Below, in pieces: positions 12,201 to 24,064 of a DNA stretch of 64,000 nt. The notes beneath the pieces were generated by a model that saw only the letters and a program-made list of their open reading frames with translations, did not search any database and was not told the DNA's origin. Source of the stretch: Syngnathus acus (taxonomy: Eukaryota > Chordata > Actinopteri > Syngnathiformes > Syngnathidae); the NCBI RefSeq assembly GCF_901709675.1, contig NC_051089.1:6631476-6695475 (forward strand), read 5' to 3'. Made by a program: the position numbers and the translations under genes. Numbering within the stretch: the stretch's first letter is position 1; the number at the start of each line of letters is the position of its first letter.

Positions 12201-15200
12201 TCCAGCCCCATTGCTTGGTCAAAACGCACATTGACACTTGCAAAAATATTAGATTTTTTTTTAAATATTTTTGTGGAAGAAACACTAGTTAAAAAAAAAA
12301 AAACCACACAAAAAAAGACTTGTTCTACAGAAACCTATACATTACGTAAAATATTATCTGTATCTAACCATAAGAGCTCATCAAGACAACGCTCATAATT
12401 GAGCAAAAAGGTGACAGGCATACCTGGGATAGTAAGCTGTGTAGTTCATGTTCATGTAGAGGTGAGGTTGAGGTTGGTAGTAGGCCAAGGCGGGGCTGTG
12501 TGTGGCCTGAAGAGGTCTGGGAGCGGCCAGCAGGGGGGGCTGGTAGAGGCCTGCCTCTGACAAGATGGCAGGTGAGGTGGGGAAGGCGTAGGCTGCAGGA
12601 GGCGATAAACCTAAAAGAGTGAAGGACAAAGATCCATTTAACAGCAAGCACCTGTTGAGTCTACTTTTCATGAGAAACTTCTCGAATGATCATTTCTTGA
12701 TCAAAACGGGGATTTTAATCACTTTGCACATGCCTGCTATTTTATTCATAAAGCTGACTTTGTCCATCAGGCTGCCATTGTCACAAAATAAACAGTTAAG
12801 TGGCAGCATGGGCATATTTACATATAAACAGCTGCGATCGAGTCAGAGGCTATGGGCACATTGAAAGGACGCCATAGAACCTCGAGGACAGAAACAGTTG
12901 GAGAAAAAAAAATCCAGCTACCAATCTAATCTCTACCAGAGAGAGAGAGAGCAAAGGGCAAAGTGCAATTTGCCTCTATGCAGTCAAAAGTGGCATCCTC
13001 TCTTCAGAATCATTCATTCTGATTTGAGAAATGAACCCACAAATTGGTACCTGAATCTTAAGGCAATTTACAGTATGCAGGCCAAAATGATTTCTTTCAG
13101 ACTATCACAATAGTTTGAAGTGCCCAGCAGACTCGACTTACAGGGGAGTTTGCAAGGCGGTGGCGAAAGGCCGCTGCGGTTCAAGGTTCCGCCCATCAGT
13201 ACAATGCTCATCTCCTCCGTGGAACACTGGAACACCTCCACGTAGCGGTCCTTCATGGTCTTCTTGTGGCACTTCTGGGACACCATAAAAGCCTTGTCCG
13301 GGGATTTCATCTGAATGAAGGCGTCTCCCGAGGGTCGTCCCTGAGAGGGGAGCCGAGCAATCAGCTTTGTTCTTAAGTCCCGTGCTCACGAGGTCCAACC
13401 TCGGTCTCACCTGCTGGTTGAGGACCATGTGGACTCCGTGCGGTTTGATGTCAGTCGTGTGCTCGCCCATGAACTCCAGGATGTCTTCGATGCCGGCCGT
13501 GTATGGCAGGCCGCGGAGGCGGACGCAGTCGCGAGTGCCGCTGGCCGTCGGGAGGAAGGGCGGAGTGGCGAGGACGGGGACTATTGGCGCGGCGGGCAGC
13601 GTGGATATCAGGGGGGTCGACAGGTAGCGAGTCAGCACCTAGCAGACACAAAAATCAGTGTGAAGACGAAAGCAGTGGTCAGTTTTAGACCATCTTAACT
13701 GACCTGTTGCACCTCAGCAGCAGTGCTGCGAAAGAGCTCGATATAGCGCTTGCCCAGGATCTGCCTGTGCTTTTTCATGGCGTTTTGGGCGTACTCGTCG
13801 CAGGAGAAAAGCACAAAGGCATCGCCCGTTGGTCTTCCGTCTGGGTATTTCACAAACAGCAGACCCTCTGCGCCCTCTGTGACCGGGCTCTCGGGACCGA
13901 GGAAGTCCAGGACTTCCTGTGTCGTGGCAGTGAAGGGCAGACCTCGCATGCGGATGATCACCTGGTTTTCTTTGGACAGGAACTGAGTCACCTCATTTGA
14001 CGTGCCTGGAGATCAAAATGAAGAAGCCTCTGAGCTTAGCTATCATCTGAATGAGTGTATATACTCTAAAAAGCACTTTTTCTACAGTCTCTTGACAGCT
14101 AAGCTTTACTTGTTGCTTCTGTATTTGATTTTACACTGCAAAAATGGTAACTTGAAAAAAATATTTACATTTTGTGGCGCATTCATTATTCCGGAAGGGT
14201 ATTTTGTTTTGTGATTGTATCACTTTTCATAAATGATGTAGTTTGCTTGAAGTATTTACTTAAAGGCCAATGTGTGACAGTCTACATCGATCTGCGCTCG
14301 TTCCGATTAAAGTCCACTGAATTTCTTTGTGAGCTATCTCTCTCGTGTTACGCGTACGCCGCGCACCTGAGGCCCTCGGCCCCGGCTTTGTCTCTTCACA
14401 CCCGCTTTGTGTCAGCACTGGACTGCACTTTGCAGCGGTCGTCAGCCTGCTCCCCCCTCAGGGGAATGTGGACTTTGAGGTTGAGCAGAACAGGTGAGGG
14501 TACAATTTCTGTCCCACTAGTCTGCGAGGGTTGAAGAGATGAGGAAGGGTGCGCAATGTGGAATGGAGGGGAGGGGTGGGCTTAGCTTCTCACAAAGCAT
14601 CTTTTATGAGTCCAAGATAAGCTGCTGGAGATCACTGGGATGAGACAGGCACACAGGTAACAGGAGAAAGCTAAAGAAGAAACCTTCCTTTACTGCCATT
14701 AAAAGAATCACTCTTTGAGAGACGTGTGGGGGGGGGGGGGGCTTGTTTCCTCAGTTAAAAACTATTTAGAAGACCTGCACCAAAACAGAAAGCTTTTCAC
14801 AATGACTCCTCATGCACGCAGTGCAGAAGGTAGAATAAAATTCAATCTGACCTCCTGCAATCTTGAGGAATTCCTCTCCTGTGGCCTTGTAGACCTGAAA
14901 CAACAACAAGGAGGAAATGTGAATTTAGTCATAAACCGGAAGATTGAACACGCTCTGTATAAATCGGAGAGTGTTTTATCATTGTTTTGCCACACAACTG
15001 ATGCAGTAGATATTAAGGTGGCGACCATCTGCGTGGTTCCTCCCAGAATATTTATTACACCACAAGTCCCGACATGCAGAGAAAAAAAACCCGACATAAC
15101 TCCAACCAATAGAAGTTAAACAGCGAGCCGAGCTAACAAAACAGCCAGTAAAGGAGCCTGTGACCAAAGAGGAGAACTTTGCAGCCTGCACAAGAAATGC

Positions 15201-18200
15201 ATGACCACTCTATACACGCCTCTTTTTCAACAGAGGGCCAAGCTGACCTGTCAGCAGCCTGTTAGGGTTGCTATTCGAGACAGCATATGGGAGAAAATAC
15301 AGGAACCACGACAAGATGGTGGTCTAGTTTGACTTTTCACAGTGATGCAGCAGAACTTGAGGCTTGTTTTGTTTTGGACAAGCTATTTCACAATCTCAAA
15401 CTGCTTATTAAAGACTTGACAGAAAAACAAAACACTATTACACGTCCGGTGGAATACGCGTTCAAGCTGACCTCGATGTAGCGGCTGCCCATGTGGTGCT
15501 TGTGGCGTTCCAGTGCCAAGTCTCTGTGTTCCGAGTTGATGAAGCGAACCAAGGCCTCGCCATTCCTCCTGCCCTGAGCATTGAGGCATAAGGCCACACC
15601 CCCTCTGAAACATATTAGCATCTTTCAAATCTGTTCAACTTGCTACCAACATGGTCTACTTTGTGCAGAATCCAGACAGTTTCACTTACTTGGCTATATT
15701 GAGGCCTTTGAAGAAGCGAGCAATGTCTTGGTCTGAAGACTGCCACGGAAGTCCTCGCGCTCTGATGATTGTCTCGTTGTCTACTGGCTCTGTCTTACTG
15801 CTGTGGGGGGGAGACAGCACGAGAAATTCTAGGTCACATCACGCTCAATGACGGTGAGTTTAAATGTCACTGTGGCGTGCGACAGATGGACAAGTGCTTG
15901 ACAGCAAAGATTTAAAAGCTTTAATAACACGTGCTACAGTTTCTGCTGAAACACATTATGCCCCGCAGCCAGTTTCAAGGTGTGACAGTAACAAGACGTT
16001 TGTGTGTGGAAAGGCTTATAAACTTACCACGTGCCAGAATCAAATTTGTACTTCACAGTCTCCACGCAGGAAAAATTGTGATCTAATCAGAGAGAAAATC
16101 TATCAAAAAGACATCACACAGCTCAAGTTTACAACTGCTCAACGAGCAAGTGTACATTCTTCCTGTTGGGCTAGTTCTGCTAAAACAAGCAAGACAGGTT
16201 GTGTACCAAAAGTGACAATTACAGAAACCCAAACAATAAGGTGGTTAGCTCAGGAAGGTTAACAGCTATGTGCTAATTACCGACGACACTTCAATTATGC
16301 TCGACGGGTGCCTTTCTGCAAATGTCCGGATGCTCGTAGATCACCACATGTAGAAAGCACCACAAGTGAGTAGAGATGATGCCAAGGGTGGTGGATACTT
16401 ACTGTAAGGCTCAGCCAGGATGCAGAGGATCAGCTGCACCATGCTCCTCACTTCCCTCACCCCCATCAGCTGCTCTGACACAGCATCGAGACCCACATCT
16501 GCACGCCCGGTTAAAGATATGCTACGGGTATTTCTTTGACCAAACAATCCCAGCGCACACTTGTTAGAGAATAAAAAATTCTCCGTAATTTAACAGTTTT
16601 GCAAAAGATACGTTCCAACATGGAAGCGAGCTCCAGCTTGTTTGTAGGCTCGGCGTTGGGGCAGCATTTTTCAAACTCTTTTCTCAAGTCCACAAATGAG
16701 AAGAAACACTCGGGAAGGATGAGATTCTGTGTTGCAAGAGACCACAATGATGTGCTCGGGCAGGCAACAGGAGTTCAACATTATAACAAAGGAACAGTGT
16801 TTTTTCTTTTTTCAATATATACCTAATATGGGATAAAACAACGTGTGCCAGAAGTGTGACGGTTTTGCGCATTGGTTTTACTGCTCGAAGGCAGAGCAAC
16901 AAGTCTCTTCAGATTCAAAAACTTTTGTTCGATCTCTAATGAAAGTGCAACTGTCAAAAGTTTTATGTTCTCTTACATGATGTCAATCACACCTTAACTT
17001 ACAGTCATGTTTTATTTTTGCAATGAGCTAAATCAAATGTGTACATTTACGTCCAATGTCATGGCTGTCAATCATTTGCTACTGGGGTACAAAAAAAGGA
17101 AGGAAAAAGAAAAGTATTTTATCTGGAACTTGATCAGCTTGCATCTTTTTCCGGCCCCTATCTCTTACTTTCTATTTCATGAACCAGTTTAAAGACAAAA
17201 AAAACAAACGGCTGAGTTGTTATTTTTGCCAGTGTGGGAACCCATTTACCTTTTTGGAAGCCTCGGGGTGAAGAGCCTGTCGGATGACAAGGGGACTGTT
17301 GACACAAAGAGTGTAAGAGCTCCTGTCGAGACACTTCAGTTCCGATGTCACTGACTGCTGGAACTGCAAAACCAAGCACAGACAAAAAAAACGTTGACTG
17401 TAATTTCTCAGATAACGATTAAGTATTACTTGTAGTCACTGTCAATAAAGCGAATTATTTTTGCAAAGGAGAAATAGCTCCTAGAATATCGTCAGATTGT
17501 GCAGAAGAGAACCGACACTGTATCTTGCGGTAATTGATTGACACGCTTATTTCAAAGTTTGCGTACAATTCATCTGCTGTGCAAACAGCGGTAACAAAGA
17601 GGAAAGTGAGAATTAACTAAAGATTGAAGGGCAGACAAGGGAAGGCGGTGCCATGTTTGTTGTTTGGATTGCATGCGTTTGTCGTCGCAAACGAGGCTCG
17701 TCTGACAGGTTTTACTGTTTGTGAAGCGTGGAAGGGGAGTGACCACGCTTATCAAGTGGCCATACAGGTCCAACCCGCCTTGTTTAAGCGATGCTAAAAC
17801 CCGATCCTGAACGCCAGTGTCCTGCACAAAGATCAGATACACACTATAGTGTCAACCCGATGCTAGAAATTATTTAGTACCAATGTGAAAAATATAAATC
17901 CCACTATTACTTTGGCTACCTTTTTGGAGTCGATGTAAAGCCAATTCACACTACGACAACAATATATAATTAAATTGGTGGCGATTAAAACCGGTTTCAT
18001 TTTTTTAATTTAAGGATTTATTGGATTTTGACCTAGCTTATGTTTCTAAGCTTACAATTTGGGTCTTAAGATGAGAAAAGTTGTTTCTCAAGTTCCCCTG
18101 GCCTGGGGAACTGAAAGGAATATTCTACCCTCTGAATCCCAACAGCTGCCATAGGCGACAACATAAATTAGGTCGAGTGAAATTGGCTGACAGGCCGAAG

Positions 18201-19854
18201 TCTCACGTGGCCACGGGCGACATATGACTGATAATCAGACGGCGAATGTCGCAGGTGCATGTTTGGACCCGTTTCTCAGCGTAGAAAATGCGGGGCCACG
18301 TGGCCAGGCCAAATATCTGCTAACAAATGAAGAGAGTAACATTTCGGGGGGGGGGGGGGGGGGGGGGGAAAACAAGTTTGGTTAATGATAAAGTTGTCAA
18401 TAGAATACACTGGGAATTCCTGAGCTAAATTAGCTACAGCAGAATGCAAAGTTTTGGGTTGATGATCAATTATCACCAAGTGCAGATTCTGCATTGGTAC
18501 ATAGAGGTTACCAAAAAATATTTTTTTATTGAGCTTCACACGACAAGTGACAACCAGACAAGACTTCCTCATAACAAGGCAAGGCTTGCCAAATGATTAA
18601 GCGGGTTGGCCACATGCAAGTTTCTCCAGCAGCGGCGACACACCTGCAATTTTTCATTCAAACTGAACAAATGTGTTGGAGAGCTCTCTTCAGCGAGCAT
18701 CCAGATTAACTCGACACATTTTCCCAACCTGTCTCAACAAGGACTGAGAAGAAAAGAAGAACGTAAAAAGAGAAGTAGTAAGCTGACTCGAACAATACAA
18801 CCGCAAATTTCATTCCAACATGCTTGAAGCAACTACAAGGTATTTTCACAATTGAGGGGGAGGAGACGGCCTTTGAACGTGGTCCTATCACAAGTCTCTC
18901 CCCAGTGAAGTGTTTTTCAAGCGGAGGTGAGAGGAAGGCTGTTGCTGGTGGTTGCAACAAACTCCGATAAGAGCGTCAGGGTGTGTCATGGAAGTCCTTA
19001 AGTGTTAAAGGGCATCTAAAGAACCACCACAAAGGGTATTTATTAGACAAACAAACATTAAATATTGACGCTACTTTTATAATCAAACTTGTCACAACCT
19101 AACGAGACAGAGAGGGTATGCAGAGAATTTCAGGGCTAGAGTAAATTGAACTTCCAAATGTGCATGACATTTTTCTTTTTTTAAATAAATGTATATTTGA
19201 TGACACTCCCAGCAGAGGTGATGCATGTTTGGTTTTAGTGACTTTTCGCATGTTGATTTAGGCTGAAATTCCCCGGGGAGTTAGTGTAACCTTTGCCACC
19301 TTGCAAAACAAGGTTGTTGTGTTTGTTGAAAGGTGGTAGAGTGATTTTCTTTCACCCTAAGAATATGTTGCATGATTCAACAAACGGGCTGTGACATGCT
19401 GCAAATACGCCAAGTTAGCAACTTTGAGCAATGCGACTGCAATGCGCGTTTCTAAAACGACAATAGATCATTGAAGTTGCATACATGTCAATGGCATATC
19501 TTAACAGTACCACCACCACATCTATCAGCAGAACAGGTTTTAAAATTTCATATGCTTGCGGTCGCTGTCAGTGATAAACTTGAAATTGTAAGTGTAGCGT
19601 GGATGGTTTGGTTGGAGTGGTACAAAATCATTTAGTGGTGCAGAATCTTATTATGCCCTTTCCTTGTCACAACTCAGTCAACACAAGAACTCGTTATTGT
19701 GTTTTGATAAACCAAACTTCAAGAATCTCTGGTTAAGAATGTAAAGTTGGGGGAAGATGGCTGACACTTTGGTTTTCACTGAATCAGAACAAGAGGACGG
19801 ACCTCTTAAGTATTGCACAACATCAACGCAAATGTCAAGCAATATCATCAATTG

Positions 19855-19888
<34 letters not shown>

Positions 19889-21739
19889 TTCCCTTGGTGA
19901 AGCAGAGTAAAAACAAGCCACAAACAGACCAATGGCAAGAGATTAATGGGTGACACAAAGGAATGAAAAGACCCAAGTGATTGCTTGGGTTAATATTTGA
20001 AGGTTCAGCACACAAACTAACCTGAGGGAACCCTCCTCGATTGAAAATTTAACAGTCCTTGTGCAGTTCACTCTGAGTATGAATACAAAACAGCGCTAGC
20101 ATTAAACCCATGAAAGCATGATCAAGACAGACTTTCAAGAAACCCTGACAAGGATGGAAAAAGGAGCACCCAGTGCAAACACGTTTGCAAAGTTGCTCAA
20201 TTTATTTTGACAATTACTGTCCGCTCCCTTCTCCAGCTCAGAGAGAGGTGTGGTCGCAGGTAAACAACCCACCTTCCAGATGGCTGCAGGATGCATCAAG
20301 CCAAGACAAGACCGGACCTGCGATGACGCATAATCTCTAACAACCTGGGGCAACGCAAGATCCTGAACTTGTAGACACTTTCAGACGTTAGCGCCAACCC
20401 GCCTCCATAAAAGGTCATCGAGGAGATTTGCTGTTCTTGTATTAGAGCATAAACAGATCTGTGGACTAAAAGAGCCCTACAAGCGCCTCAAATTCCAACA
20501 CTGTAAAGTGGGCACTAAGGATTTAACACCACAAAGTTCAAACAAGTTGAGGGAAAACCATCTTGTGAAACTAGCGAGTGAGGGGATGACAGCCTGGCTG
20601 CTAAAATAGTCATTATGATTTTGCATCAGTACATTATGAACATATTTAAAGTCATTTTTCCCCTTTTGCTACAAAAGCCGGTACTTCACATGTTTTTTTT
20701 TGCACAAACTACACAAGACCAGGGAACGCATGAAAACTCCACACAAAGAGGACAGTGGCAAGATTACTTTTGTACTCACACGGTTAATGCTTTCTCATCT
20801 TTAAATTCTAATTCTTTAATTTCTGAGTGGTATTATTGAATTTTTGGAACATTAAAATGCTATTTAAAACACTGCCTCTAGAGTTCATAAAGGTGGCAAC
20901 ATTTTGATTCCTGCAATTTCTTGATTACCTACAGACGATTGTTTTTTAAATAAATACATTCCTGGAAAAAATTGTGTCTCATTGAAAGGTTCCATTGCAT
21001 CTTTGAGAACGTGCTGGCGGAGGTCAGCAGACGATTTTAAAACGCTCAAGGGGTCTTCCAGACTCACCTGCTGCAGAACGTTATCCAGGGGCTCAGCGTT
21101 GACAAGGTCGTCCAAACTGATGCCCGTCTCCTCTTTGCACTGATCTGCAAGCTCCAAAGTGTCTGGCTTGACAAGACATCTGTTTAGCTTGCCCACCTGA
21201 ATGGAACAAACCTTTAGCATTTTATGTCTCGGTAACAAGAAACAACCTATTTAACAGGTTGGCCTCCCATACAGGAAATGGACAATTAAGAAATAAAATG
21301 ACAACGTGGTTGCAAAGGAGATTTAATAGTCAAGAGCTGAGTTGACATGGTAAATCAAAAAGGTGTGTTTTTACTCCAAATAGTTCAAACCCAAGGAAAA
21401 AAAATAGAAAGCGAAAGCCCCCCCCCTACCACCATCACCCCCAGCTACATTTGACCTGCACACCTGTATAGAGGGTGTGCTAAATAGCTAGCATTAGCAC
21501 ACACCGTGTTGATTTATGTCAACCAAAAGTTAAAGACACGATACCGAATTAAAAGTACACGAACGCACAGTCGAGTACAAGACACTGGACGAAGGAACGG
21601 GCCGTACCTTTTTCTCACGTAGGTCCACAATTTGCCACACCAAGAGAATTATTTCCCTCTCATCCGAACCCAGTTTACCCCCATTTGCACCAGCTGTTGC
21701 CCCAAAGAACACCACCAGAGTATCACTGTGCGAAGCCAT
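9054..21739 (-). CDS. esrp2: Epithelial splicing regulatory protein 2
   Basis: RNA-binding splicing regulator of epithelial cells that controls epithelial-specific exons such as those of Fgfr2. Coding exons, in gene order: 21608-21739, 21068-21196, 17250-17363, 16612-16726, 16403-16498, 16028-16082, 15690-15800, 15472-15604, 14852-14894, 13704-14005, 13411-13638, 13142-13340, 12424-12610, 11840-12035, then either 10185-10271 or 9054-9215. All borders are GT/AG and phases agree, giving 708 or 733 residues. RRM1 lies near residues 223-303 ([13 protein letters not shown]), RRM2 near 318-400 ([12 protein letters not shown]), RRM3 near 443-525 ([17 protein letters not shown]), and a fourth RRM starts at [11 protein letters not shown] near 657. 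The N-terminal part ([17 protein letters not shown]) is the family's exonuclease-like domain. Features such as [27 protein letters not shown] and PSPPVSPS favour ESRP2 over ESRP1. An eight-alanine run lies in exon 14. The start ATG at 21739 aligns with the family start. Introns 2 and 1 are the largest. Confidence 0.93.
9294..9309 (+). promoter_or_regulatory. Candidate CTCF site between alternative esrp2 ends
   Basis: CACCAGAGGGCGCCAG matches the CTCF core well. It sits between the KEWLCL exon and the distal RRM4 exon, about 0.9 kb downstream of the former in the direction of transcription. Motif evidence only. Confidence 0.4.
9550..9722 (+). mobile_element. SINE/L2-like tail
   Basis: The order CTCCAAATTGTTTGTAGGTG, TGCGATTGACTGGCAACCAG, GATAGGCTCCAGCGCGCTCG and GATGGATTGATAAATA is the 3' end of a very common teleost repeat that ends in ATGGATGG-type units. 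It lies in the last esrp2 intron, antisense to the gene. No head is present here. Confidence 0.75.
10171..10271 (-). CDS. esrp2: esrp2 alternative exon with the short C-terminus (..PKEWLCL)
   Basis: Acceptor TATGTGTAG precedes an exon encoding [15 protein letters not shown] and, after [13 protein letters not shown] followed by TAG at 10185. This matches the usual vertebrate ESRP end (..KEWVCL). The exon continues 14 bases past the stop to CCCCAAG and a strong GTAAGC donor, so it is an internal exon rather than a terminal one. It joins in phase 0 after FFQGYQ of exon 14. Inclusion therefore ends the protein at 708 residues and leaves RRM4 incomplete, with the distal exon becoming 3' UTR. Confidence 0.85.
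10397..10991. mobile_element. Non-autonomous TIR element in esrp2 intron
   Basis: The left end CAGTGGTACCTTGACTTACA and the right end, read inverted, CAGTTGTGCCTTGACTTATG, form imperfect terminal inverted repeats about 595 bp apart. The left sub-end (GACCCAACTTAAGAGTTTCA) is typical of a fish repeat. A short L2-like piece is nested at 10588-10620 (CCATTCATTCTCTGCATCGC). No transposase was found. The superfamily is unresolved. Confidence 0.6.
18346..18368. repeat. G23 homopolymer
   Basis: Twenty-three consecutive G on the plus strand (C on the esrp2 transcript) in intron 2 of esrp2. It is a potential quadruplex or i-motif and an assembly-length risk. Confidence 0.95.
19857..19885. repeat. T29 homopolymer
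   Basis: About 29 consecutive T on the plus strand in intron 2 of esrp2. This could be the poly(A) tail of an old minus-strand retro-insertion, but no element body was recognised next to it. Confidence 0.9.
21476..21501. promoter_or_regulatory. Palindromic GCTAGC cluster in esrp2 intron 1
   Basis: A 26-bp near-perfect inverted repeat with arms TGTGCTAA and TTAGCACA around a GCTAGC core. It begins about 107 bp past the first coding exon's donor. Related clusters sit in the first introns of amfr, gnpnat1 and styx. Confidence 0.5.
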
Positions 21740-22906
21740 CAGGGACCACAAGGGTAAAAGCTACAATTAAAGCAAAGATTAAACTAAAAACAACACGAGG
21801 GTTCACCTTTTTCCAAGTGATAAGAAGAGCGAACAAAAAGGTCTGGAAACTCAATTGAGGTAAGAGTTAGAAAAAAGAGGGGAGATTATTTTCAGAGGGA
21901 GCCACGAAGGAGTTTGCGGCCAGTCACTCTACCTGTTGCTGTACTTGAGAATGTTCTATCCAGCGATACTGGTTTGACTGGTAAAGAAGGGTGGAAAGCC
22001 GCGTTTCGTTCACACGAACTCCATAACAAGCCTTGGAGGGTTTTTCAGGTTTTTCTTTTTTTTTTTTCTTAGTTACCTGTGTGTGTCAACCCTTGAGCCA
22101 GGCAAGTGCCGTAGGCGTCTTCTTATTGGCTGTTTCACAAAGGTGAGGGCGGGACAATGAGGCGTATTATGTTATCTGATTGGTCAGTGTCGTTTAATCA
22201 GGAAGTAGTAAGAAAAAAAAGGCTATGATAGAAGGCTCCATGAGGCATTCCAACCAATAATTAATGTGTAATTATTTGTATCCGTCTATGGATGTAACAT
22301 TTCACACTTGAGAATGTCCATCAAGCATAAAAGTCATTATTGCTAAGATTCCCAAATTCCGTGTTTTGTTACCTCAACACAAATATATCTTTTAGACTCC
22401 ACCTGTTTGTCCTGGATAAACCAATGGAGTTAAAGTTTCAAAGGCGCGTTTATACAATGTCACAATGTTTGACAGCTATCCCAAAATTGGATAAAAAATT
22501 TAAGCAGTCGGGGTTTGGCTTGTATTGGATGTCATTAGATATGCAAAGGTGGCCCTTTACCACGTTGAAGCAAACTCCATCATCATGTCTAGGAGTAGGA
22601 AGTAACCAATAAAAGAAAAGTAGTGCAAACACTGCCATCTACTGGTCATAACACTGATGAGAATAATTGTTGACAAGGAACTTGGTACTATTCCATCCCC
22701 CCTCTAGTTTTTATCTGACTTACACGGTGCTGTAAAACTTACCCAAAGATAGAAATAACAACAAAAAATGCTTTGACTAAAATAAGGCAGATTTTTTGAC
22801 ACTTTGAAATTTCAGTGTTTTATCTGCAGTCATTATGGTGGTTTGGGTTAACAGTCGTTGCACTGAGAGCTTAATATTCTGGTGGGAATCAAAATATGAC
22901 TGTACT

Positions 22907-22912
22907 TTATTT
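22907..22912 (-). terminator. Candidate polyadenylation signal of the GPCR gene
   Basis: TTTATT on the plus strand (AATAAA on the coding strand) lies about 110 bp downstream of the receptor stop codon. Confidence 0.45.
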
Positions 22913-23020
22913 CCATGGCAATACATGTACTCGTAAATAGTTACATTTCAGATGCATTAAAGTAAAAACAGGGATATATTGGTATGTACAAGCAGTTCCA
23001 TAGAGTATTAGTTCACATGG

Positions 23021-24064
23021 CTATGATGGGTTGTTTTCACAAATGTTAGTTTGCTCTTTTGTCTCCGAGTCACAGTGAGAGCTGCTGGTCTGATCTGTTC
23101 TGTTCTGTCTCTTGGACACAAAGGAGAATTCCCTGCTGCCCTCACCTGGAGAGGTGCTGGAGATGTGCTGGAAGAGCTTCCCGATGCCCGTCTCCCGCAA
23201 AGAGCTGCGGAAGGAACGGGCGGCAAACATGTAGAGAACCGGGTTGATGGAGCTGCTGATAAAGACCATGGCTCCGCTGATGTAGGTCATGTTGTTTCGC
23301 GCATTCTCCAAATGCTCTCCGACCTGCGGGAAGGACGTCTCCGTGGCGAGGATAATCAGCGAGAGTATGTTTCCTATGTGGTAGGGTGTCCAGCAAATGG
23401 CGAACACCACCACCACACTGGCAATGAGAACCGTAGACTTGCGTTTGGACTTGAAGGTCATTTGAGTAATGCGGGTGCACAGGCAGCCGTAGCAAACCAC
23501 CAGGATGGAGAACGGCAAAACGTAGCCTACCAGAGTCTCCAGCAGCACACACAGCAGCTCCTGAGTGGTTGAAGAGTACTGGTTGTACAAACAGTGCTCC
23601 TCTCCTGAATCCTCACCAACAACCCGTGTGAGGAGTGCGGGCACACTGAACAAGAAGGCCGCAGTCCACAGACACATCAAGGCTTTACTCAGGGCCTTTT
23701 GCCTCTTCCATCCGGCCGAGGCGAAGGGATAGCGCACGGCCAAAAAACGTTCCACGCTCATGAGGGTAATGAGAAAAACGCTGCCGTACATACAGGAATG
23801 GATCATGAAACCCATGACTTTGCAGGTGACCTCTCCAAACACCCAAGAGTGGACCAATGAGTAGATCCATAAGGGCAGGGTGACGAGCACCAGCAGATCG
23901 GCGGCCGCCAGGTGAAGAATCAGCACCACCGTGTGCGAGCGTTGCTTGACGTGGCGCAGGATGGTCCAAATCACCAGCAGATTTCCGGGGGTGCCGATCA
24001 AAAAGGACAGGCCCAGGATCACGCAGACCGCCACCATTCCACCTTCAAATTCCTCAGCGGCCAT
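23021..24064 (-). CDS. ltb4r: Leukotriene B4 receptor-like GPCR
   Basis: Plasma-membrane rhodopsin-class receptor. Best match from memory is the BLT1/BLT2 group, which bind LTB4 or 12-HHT and guide leukocytes. It is a single 347-residue exon. The N-terminus is short (about 10 residues) and has no N-X-S/T site. TM1 (GTPGNLLVIW, about 11-36) is followed by LHLAAADLLVLVTLPLWIY in TM2. Cys81 and Cys158 can form the TM3-ECL2 disulfide. TM3 ends in ERF at 105-107 instead of DRY. TM6 has CWTPYH at 224-229 and TM7 has NPVLY at 274-278. The tail is Ser/Thr-rich for arrestin control. The block RSHTVVLILHLAAADLLVL resembles BLT2, and the choice between paralogues is open. Mammalian LTB4R genes also have intronless coding sequences. 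No second receptor copy is seen nearby. Confidence 0.82.
   Translation of the reverse strand: MAAEEFEGGMVAVCVILGLSFLIGTPGNLLVIWTILRHVKQRSHTVVLILHLAAADLLVLVTLPLWIYSLVHSWVFGEVTCKVMGFMIHSCMYGSVFLITLMSVERFLAVRYPFASAGWKRQKALSKALMCLWTAAFLFSVPALLTRVVGEDSGEEHCLYNQYSSTTQELLCVLLETLVGYVLPFSILVVCYGCLCTRITQMTFKSKRKSTVLIASVVVVFAICWTPYHIGNILSLIILATETSFPQVGEHLENARNNMTYISGAMVFISSSINPVLYMFAARSFRSSLRETGIGKLFQHISSTSPGEGSREFSFVSKRQNRTDQTSSSHCDSETKEQTNICENNPS

Noticed and set aside
13138-13638. Continuous 166-codon frame spanning esrp2 exons 11 and 12
   Set aside because: It reads through the 70-bp intron between 13341 and 13410 and loses the ESRP frame after VLNQQ; splicing restores GRPSGDAF.
23051-23572. 173-codon plus-strand frame opposite the GPCR
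   Set aside because: Antisense shadow of the high-GC receptor exon; no family match.
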